Shown: piece by piece, positions 58,754-64,000 of the stretch
Layout: each line of letters begins with the position of its first letter
Position numbering within the stretch: the stretch's first letter is position 1
Assembly (NCBI RefSeq): GCF_007786235.1
Contig: NZ_VNFK01000013.1
Coordinates: 1 to 64,000 of the forward strand
Length of the DNA: 64,000 nucleotides
DNA from: Paenarthrobacter nitroguajacolicus
GTDB lineage: Bacteria > Actinomycetota > Actinomycetes > Actinomycetales > Micrococcaceae
Direction of reading: 5' to 3'
Position numbers and translations under genes: made by a program
Notes under the pieces: model-generated
Databases searched by the model: none
Seen by the model: the letters and a program-made list of their open reading frames with translations, nothing else
Told to the model about the DNA's origin: nothing

Positions 58754-59788
58754 ATGAACTCGACGACGGAACAGGCTCCGGCATTGCCCGAAGCTCGCCG
58801 AGTCCCGGCACCGGCGGGTGGGAAATCCCCGGGATCCGGTCCTGGGAAGCGGAAGAGGAACAAGGTCCCGCAGCAAAGTTTCCGGTCCCGTCTGCGCCGC
58901 GATAAGCAGATGCTGCTCATGATGGTGCCGGGTGTGGCCTTCCTGCTGCTCTTCTTCTACATTCCCATCCTGGGCAACGTCATCGCGTTCCAGGATTACC
59001 AGCCCTACCTGGGCATCGGGGACAGCCTGTGGGTTGGCTGGCAGAACTTCGTGGACCTGTTCGGCAACCCGGACTTCATCCACGCGTTCTGGAACACCCT
59101 CTACCTGGCCGCGTGGCAGTTGGTCTTCCTGTTCCCGGTGCCTTTGGTCCTGGCGCTGATTGTGGACTCACTGATCAGCACCCGGGTCCGCAGGATCTTC
59201 CAGAGCATCGCATACCTGCCGCACTTCCTGTCCTGGGTGCTGGTGATCGCGTTCTTCCAGCAGATGCTGGGTGGTGCGGGCTTCGTCAACAACCTGCTCC
59301 GGGACTGGGGCATGGATCCGATTCCGTTCATGACCAATCCGGAGACCTTCCCGGTGATGGTGGTGGTCCAGATGATCTGGAAGGACGCCGGCTGGGCAAT
59401 GATCATCTTCCTGGCAGCCCTCGCCAGCATTGATGCCTCGCTCTATGAAGCTGCAGCAGCCGACGGGGCCGGGCGTTGGCGCAGGATGTGGCACATCACC
59501 CTTCCCGGGCTGCGCCCCGTGATCGTCCTGCTCCTGATCCTGCGCATCGGCGACATCCTCTCCGTCGGCTTCGAACAGTTCATCCTGCAGCGGGACGCCG
59601 TGGGCGCCGGGGCCGCGGAAGTGCTGGACACCTTCACCTACTACACCGGCGTAGTGGGAGGCGGCTGGAGTTCCGGCGCAGCAGCCGGTCTCGCGAAGGG
59701 CGTGGTCAGCGCCCTGTTGATCTACGGCGCGAACAAACTTGCCCACCGCTTCGGCGAAGACGGAATTTTTGCGAAACAAGCGCGCTAA
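58754..59788 (+). CDS. Carbohydrate ABC transporter permease (LplB-like)
   Basis: A 344-residue CUT1-type permease with a long basic, Pro-rich N-terminus (about 1-50) and six membrane segments. The EAA loop is YEAAAADGAGRWRRMWHITLPGLRP. The block FYIPILGNVIAFQDYQPYLG and the ending VSALLIYGANKLAHRFGE are typical of the LplB/YteP group that imports oligosaccharides. ATG 58754 has GAGGAG upstream. It is first in an operon with a second permease, a lipoprotein and a LacI regulator. Confidence 0.93.
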   Translation: MNSTTEQAPALPEARRVPAPAGGKSPGSGPGKRKRNKVPQQSFRSRLRRDKQMLLMMVPGVAFLLLFFYIPILGNVIAFQDYQPYLGIGDSLWVGWQNFVDLFGNPDFIHAFWNTLYLAAWQLVFLFPVPLVLALIVDSLISTRVRRIFQSIAYLPHFLSWVLVIAFFQQMLGGAGFVNNLLRDWGMDPIPFMTNPETFPVMVVVQMIWKDAGWAMIIFLAALASIDASLYEAAAADGAGRWRRMWHITLPGLRPVIVLLLILRIGDILSVGFEQFILQRDAVGAGAAEVLDTFTYYTGVVGGGWSSGAAAGLAKGVVSALLIYGANKLAHRFGEDGIFAKQAR

Positions 59789-59821
59789 AAGCCCGCGCTG
59801 CTGCCGCACAAGGAGAACCCC

Positions 59822-60745
59822 ATGGCAACAACACTTTTCACCAAGAAACCCCGGGAACTGAGCTACAACCCCAAACGCCCGGTGTGGAAGGAAAAGCCTT
59901 CCGCGCTGTACCAAACGGTCAAAGCAGTGGTCTTGATCGTGTTCAGCTTGTCCATCCTGACGCCCATCCTCCTGGTGGTCTCAACCTCACTGGCGGACAC
60001 CGAACAACTCGTGAAGGCCGGAGGCTTCGTCCTGTGGCCTGAACGCCCCACACTGGAGGCCTACGCCACCATCTTCAAAGGCCCCATGGTCCTGCAGTCA
60101 CTCGGCGTGAGCATGTTGGTCACCGCAGTAGGCACCATCCTGGCGCTGTTCGTGACCATCACCATGGCCTACGCCACCAGCCGCTCGGTCCTCTTCGGCC
60201 GGCCGGTCATCCTGGCAGTCTTGTTCACGCTCCTGTTCGCACCCGGCCTCATCCCGTCCTTCCTCATGATCCGCCAGCTCGGCCTGCTGGACTCCCTGTG
60301 GTCGCTGATCCTTCCCGGCATCTTCGGGGCCTTCAACTTCGTGGTGATGCGCTCGTTCTTCATGAACATCCCGGGTGAACTGATTGAAAGCGCCAGGATC
60401 GACGGCGCCAACGACTGGCAAATCCTGTGGCGCATCGTGATGCCGCTCTCCAAAGCCGTGATCGCCGTCGTCGGCCTCTTTTACGCGGTGGGCTTCTGGA
60501 ACTCGTTCTTCAACGCCCTCCTCTACATCAACGACCACAGCAAATGGCCCATCCAGCTGTTGCTCCGCAACTTCGTGGTCCAGGGCAGCGGCGCGGCAGA
60601 CCAGCTCGGAATCACCACCACTCCACCGCCCCAGTCCATTCAGATGGCCGTGGTCGTGGTAGCCCTGGTCCCCATCCTGATGGTCTACCCATTCCTCCAG
60701 AAGCACTTTGCCAAGGGCGTCATCACCGGCGCCGTCAAGGGCTAG
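59822..60745 (+). CDS. Carbohydrate ABC transporter permease (YtcP-like)
   Basis: A 307-residue permease with six membrane segments and the EAA loop IESARIDGANDWQILWRIVMPLSKAV. It matches the YtcP/LplC partner of the upstream LplB-type permease; together they form the channel. It starts 33 nt after the first permease gene, with AAGGAG upstream. No ATPase gene is present in this operon; CUT1 systems often share one MsiK-type ATPase encoded elsewhere. Confidence 0.93.
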   Translation: MATTLFTKKPRELSYNPKRPVWKEKPSALYQTVKAVVLIVFSLSILTPILLVVSTSLADTEQLVKAGGFVLWPERPTLEAYATIFKGPMVLQSLGVSMLVTAVGTILALFVTITMAYATSRSVLFGRPVILAVLFTLLFAPGLIPSFLMIRQLGLLDSLWSLILPGIFGAFNFVVMRSFFMNIPGELIESARIDGANDWQILWRIVMPLSKAVIAVVGLFYAVGFWNSFFNALLYINDHSKWPIQLLLRNFVVQGSGAADQLGITTTPPPQSIQMAVVVVALVPILMVYPFLQKHFAKGVITGAVKG

Positions 60746-60817
60746 CCGCACCCGCGGACCCCGAAAAGAACTGAAACCCCACACCCCATGAAGCAAGTAA
60801 CCAGAAAGGGTTATGCC

Positions 60818-62476
60818 ATGACGAGCACTACCTCACAGGCTGGATTCAGCCGCCGCGGTTTCCTTGGCCTCGCAGGCTTGGCCGTGACCGCCGCCGGCCT
60901 GTCCGCCTGCGGTGGTGGCGGAGCCGCAAGTAACGGAGGCGCCGCTGCCTCTGCTTCGGTCAAACTGCCCACGTACAAGGAATTCACCGGCGTTACCCCG
61001 GACATCGCGGGCAACGCCAAGGGCCTCCAGGCCGGCTACTTCAAGCTGCCCACCGCTGTGCAGTCCGTGAAGACGCCACCGCTCAAGGGCAAAGTCACGG
61101 GCCTGACCGAAACCTTCGACACCATGAGCCCGGGCCTGAAGGACAATCCTTTCTGGCAGCGGCTCAACGCCAAGCTCGGCGGAGACCTGGAACTGCAGAT
61201 CGCCGAAGACATCGGAGACGGCTACCCTGCGAAGTTTGCTACCGTCCTGGCAAGCAACGACCTCCCGGACATGATGTGGGTTCCGCCGAACCAGGGCATT
61301 CCCAACGTCGGCCCCATGCTTGAAGCCAAGTTCCAGGACCTGACGCCGTACCTCTCCGGTGACGCCGTCCTTGAGTACCCCAACTTGGCCGCGCTGAAGC
61401 CCGATTCCTGGAAGACCGCCGTCGTGAACGGCAAGATCTGGGGAGCTCCCATCCCCAGCACGCCATTCGGCCAGGTGTACGTGGGCAACCACGATGTCTG
61501 GGCTCAGGTAGGGGGCTTTGAGGCCGGCAGCGCTGACGAATTCCTGGAGAAGGCCAAGGAACTGACCCGCCCGGGCGACCAGAAGTACGCACTGGAGCCG
61601 GCCTACATCAACGCCCTCCACATGGTCACCGAATGGTTTGGCGCCCCGAACAGTTGGGCGGTCAACAAGGACCGCACCCTCACGCACCTTTATGAGACAG
61701 ATGAGTACATGGCCGGCGTGGAGTTCACCGCCAAGATGTTCGCAGCTGGCGTCTTCTACCCGGACTCCAAGGCCACTGACATCCGGTCCCGGGTGGCCAA
61801 CGGCAGTGTGGCCGCGCAGGTAGTGGTGGGTCCGCACGATATCCGCAGCTACCGTGCCCTGAACAAGGATGCGCAGTTCGATGTGCTGATCCCGTTCAGC
61901 GCCGACGGCAAGGTCAGGCCCGTGTACGACATGGGCTACGGCACGGTGGGTTTCACCCCGTTCAAGAAGGCCGAGGAGGGCAAGATCCGCGAACTGCTGG
62001 CCCTGATCAACTACCTGTCGGCACCCTTCGGCACTGTGGAGTACATGCAGAAGAACTTCGGCGAACTCGGCCAGGACTACACCGTGGACGCCTCGGGCAA
62101 CCCGGCACGAACCGAGACGGGTACCACCAATGCGCCCGGCCTGGTATCGGCGCTGAACATCATGTCCAGTCCGGAGAACGTCATCTTCAACCCCGGTTTC
62201 GACGACGACACCCGCTACGTCAGCCAGCAGGAGGAGAAACTCCTCGAGTTCGCCTGGCGCAATCCCACCAACGGTTCCTACTCGGACACCAACGCCAAGG
62301 TGGGTGCCAAGATCACCAAGCAGTTGCGGGACAAGGTGGTGGATATCATCACCGGCCGCGCCAAGATCGACGAGCTCAAGGATGCGGTCAAGCGCTGGAA
62401 GAGCGAAGGCGGCGACAAGATGCGCGATGAGTACCAGGCCGCGTTGGACCCCAACGTGCCGGTATTCAGGAGCTAG
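60818..62476 (+). CDS. Carbohydrate ABC transporter substrate-binding lipoprotein (LipO-like)
   Basis: A 552-residue lipoprotein, long for the class as usual for LipO-type proteins. The signal has a twin-Arg pattern (SRRGFLGLAG) and lipobox LSAC near residue 30, followed by a Gly/Ala/Ser-rich spacer. The mature part has the extracellular solute-binding type 1 fold (ETFDTMSPGLKDNPFWQRL, DLPDMMWVPPN, AINALHMVTEW-like blocks). ATG 60818 has GAAAGG eight bases upstream; an ATG ten codons earlier is also open but less well spaced. It binds an oligosaccharide outside the membrane for the two permeases; the sugar is unknown. Confidence 0.9.
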   Translation: MTSTTSQAGFSRRGFLGLAGLAVTAAGLSACGGGGAASNGGAAASASVKLPTYKEFTGVTPDIAGNAKGLQAGYFKLPTAVQSVKTPPLKGKVTGLTETFDTMSPGLKDNPFWQRLNAKLGGDLELQIAEDIGDGYPAKFATVLASNDLPDMMWVPPNQGIPNVGPMLEAKFQDLTPYLSGDAVLEYPNLAALKPDSWKTAVVNGKIWGAPIPSTPFGQVYVGNHDVWAQVGGFEAGSADEFLEKAKELTRPGDQKYALEPAYINALHMVTEWFGAPNSWAVNKDRTLTHLYETDEYMAGVEFTAKMFAAGVFYPDSKATDIRSRVANGSVAAQVVVGPHDIRSYRALNKDAQFDVLIPFSADGKVRPVYDMGYGTVGFTPFKKAEEGKIRELLALINYLSAPFGTVEYMQKNFGELGQDYTVDASGNPARTETGTTNAPGLVSALNIMSSPENVIFNPGFDDDTRYVSQQEEKLLEFAWRNPTNGSYSDTNAKVGAKITKQLRDKVVDIITGRAKIDELKDAVKRWKSEGGDKMRDEYQAALDPNVPVFRS

Positions 62477-62530
62477 CCTCAAACCAACACCGAACCGACG
62501 CGCAAACAAAGATCACCAGCAGGGGGAATC

Positions 62531-63583
62531 ATGGCAAAAGCGAGCAGCACCGGAGTACGGCCCACCATCCGAATGGTGGCCGAACTGGCCGGCGTCTCCA
62601 CCGCCACTGTTTCCTACGTGTTGTCGGGGCGGCGGGGCGATGGCGGACCGGGCGTTTCGGATCCGACGGCGGAGAAGGTGAAGGCAGCTGCGGAGCGGCT
62701 TGGCTACCGCCCCAACCAGGCGGCCCGTGCCATCAGGACGGGACGCACCAACACAGTGATCCTCTCGCTGACCATGCTGTCCGATCCGTGGTCCCTGTCC
62801 GTCATCGAGGCTGTGCAAAGGGCGGCGGTCCCGCTGGGGATCACACCGATGATCCTCGGCGACGCCGACTGGGTGAAAGTGCTCGGTACACACAACGCAG
62901 ATGCCGTGTTCGTCGATGCCGTCCGGCCTGAGCAGCGGGACGCGCTGCGCAAGTTGGCCGAACATGGAACCACGCTGGTGGTCTTTGATGAGGAGGTGGA
63001 AGCGGAGGGCTTCGATGTCATCCGTTCCATCGCCGGGCCGGGCTGCCGCATGGCCGTGGAGCACCTGCTCCACGGCCACCGGCAGGTCGCTTGCCTGACG
63101 CCGGCAACAGCTGCAGGCACCTCCGGTGGGACTCGTTACCGGGCTTACTCCGACGCCTTGGCCAACGCCGGCATTCCGGAGCGGGACGATTACGTGGGGC
63201 TGTTCGACGGCACCAGCGCCGGGGCCTACGCGGCTGCCACCCGGCTGCTCAGCATGCAGGACCGGCCCACCGCCATATATGCCACCACGGATTACGCCGC
63301 GGTCAGTGCCATCAACGCCGCTCAACGGCTGGGGCTTGCTGTTGGCACCGACGTGGACATCATCGGTGTGGGCAACACCGTGGAAGGTGAGCGGATGTCA
63401 CCTTCCCTCAGCACCGTGGGTCCCGTGGACTTCTTCGACAAGCTCTCCCGGTTGCTCCTGCGGCGGGCAACCGCCCAGTCCACCCCGGACTCGGCAACCG
63501 GCCCCACCGTCCTCGACTTCCCGTGGCACTTGTTCGTGCGCGAATCGGCGCCCCACCGCAGCGCCGCAACCAGACTTTACTAA
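62531..63583 (+). CDS. LacI family transcriptional regulator
   Basis: A 350-residue repressor. The N-terminal HTH reads TIRMVAELAGVSTATVSYVLSG, with the hinge helix region LGYRPNQAARAIRTGRTN at about residues 55-75. The sugar-binding core is complete (FDEEVEAEGFDVI, YATTDYAAVSAINAAQRLGL, DVDIIGVGN). It likely senses the imported sugar or a metabolite and represses the operon through the site at 58689-58702. It starts 54 nt after the lipoprotein gene with AGGGGG upstream. Confidence 0.93.
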   Translation: MAKASSTGVRPTIRMVAELAGVSTATVSYVLSGRRGDGGPGVSDPTAEKVKAAAERLGYRPNQAARAIRTGRTNTVILSLTMLSDPWSLSVIEAVQRAAVPLGITPMILGDADWVKVLGTHNADAVFVDAVRPEQRDALRKLAEHGTTLVVFDEEVEAEGFDVIRSIAGPGCRMAVEHLLHGHRQVACLTPATAAGTSGGTRYRAYSDALANAGIPERDDYVGLFDGTSAGAYAAATRLLSMQDRPTAIYATTDYAAVSAINAAQRLGLAVGTDVDIIGVGNTVEGERMSPSLSTVGPVDFFDKLSRLLLRRATAQSTPDSATGPTVLDFPWHLFVRESAPHRSAATRLY

Positions 63584-63609
63584 GAATCAGCAGAAGGAAA
63601 TTGCACATC

Positions 63610-64000
63610 ATGGAAAAGGATTTGAAGGTCGGCATCGTGGGATTCGGCCTGCGGTCGGGTTTGTGGAGACACGCCCACAAGCCGGGCCAGGGCTCGGAGG
63701 TCGCGATCGTCTGTGACCTGAGTGAACGCGGCCGGGCCGACGCCGCCGAACGTATCCCATCGGCCCGGATTACGGACAATATCGAGGAACTGCTCGCCAG
63801 CGGCCTCGACGCCGTACTGGTCCTGACCCCCGACAACCAGCACGCCGCCGTCGCGGTCCAGACGCTCAAGGCGGGTATCCCCACCTTCTGCGAAAAGCCG
63901 CTCGACATCACGGTGGAAGCTGCAGACCAGATCCTGAAGACCGCCTACGAAACCGGCACGCGCTTGTACGTGGGCCACAACATGCGTCACATGCCGGTGG
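63610..64000 (+). CDS. Gfo/Idh/MocA family oxidoreductase, N-terminal part (cut by window end)
   Basis: The first 130 residues of an NAD(P)-dependent sugar oxidoreductase. The Rossmann start reads KVGIVGFGLRSGLWRHAHKPG, then DAVLVLTPDNQHAAVAV and FCEKPLDITVEAADQI, where EKP carries the conserved catalytic Lys. It would act on the imported sugar or derivative. It starts 26 nt after the LacI gene with GAAGGA upstream and continues past the window. Confidence 0.9.
   Translation, partial: MEKDLKVGIVGFGLRSGLWRHAHKPGQGSEVAIVCDLSERGRADAAERIPSARITDNIEELLASGLDAVLVLTPDNQHAAVAVQTLKAGIPTFCEKPLDITVEAADQILKTAYETGTRLYVGHNMRHMPV

Noticed and set aside
60833..62509. 558-codon open frame on the minus strand
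   Set aside because: Antisense of the LipO-like substrate-binding gene, without motifs.

Overview
The window is high-GC DNA with GTG/TTG starts, ATGA-type gene overlaps and strong AGGAGG ribosome sites. Its content (acyl-CoA carboxylase epsilon subunit, GatCAB, NAD-dependent LigA, class III cyclase, Ser/Thr kinase with FHA proteins) points to an actinobacterium, most likely Arthrobacter or Paenarthrobacter (Micrococcaceae). That placement is an inference from gene types and order; no rRNA or tRNA gene was seen.

Layout. 1-2290 is a decayed accessory patch: the C-terminal end of a polymorphic toxin, a coupled immunity-like gene, a broken IS481-type element with both inverted repeats, and a 5'-truncated SMI1/KNR4-like gene. 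2289-9701 is mostly housekeeping: a DUF885 protein and an acyl-CoA carboxylase beta/epsilon pair on the minus strand, then an SDR, biotin-protein ligase, a PH-domain membrane protein and a class III nucleotide cyclase on the plus strand. A perfect inverted repeat lies between the two directions.

9844-39300 is the most unusual part: about 29 kb of co-directional genes. It starts with two tandem paralogous surface proteins of about 2,030 residues each (signal anchor, propeller-like head, about ten Ig/cadherin-like units, FN3-like units, Cys-containing tip). These are followed by MoxR, DUF58, a transglutaminase-fold membrane protein lacking the catalytic Cys, an RDD-FHA protein, a PP2C phosphatase, an FHA protein, a transmembrane Ser/Thr kinase, an unknown protein and an EssC/EccC-like FtsK ATPase with its own FHA domain. 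A small secreted Pro/Ser-rich membrane protein ends the run. Most junctions overlap by 4-14 nt. I read this as a phosphorylation-controlled envelope or type VII-like secretion module that handles the giant fibres.

39340-58555 is mixed: ligA, an inositol-phosphatase-family gene, a frameshifted AAA ATPase, a sulfonate-type ABC operon with a flavin monooxygenase and a Cys-rich leader peptide, a GNAT, a RidA protein, a CitA/CitB-type two-component system with a divergent CitMHS transporter, gatCAB, a small secreted protein and a true formylglycine-generating enzyme. Two long palindromes with the same core lie after ridA and gatB. 58754-64000 is a carbohydrate ABC operon (two permeases, lipoprotein, LacI regulator, start of a Gfo/Idh/MocA oxidoreductase) with a LacI-type operator upstream.
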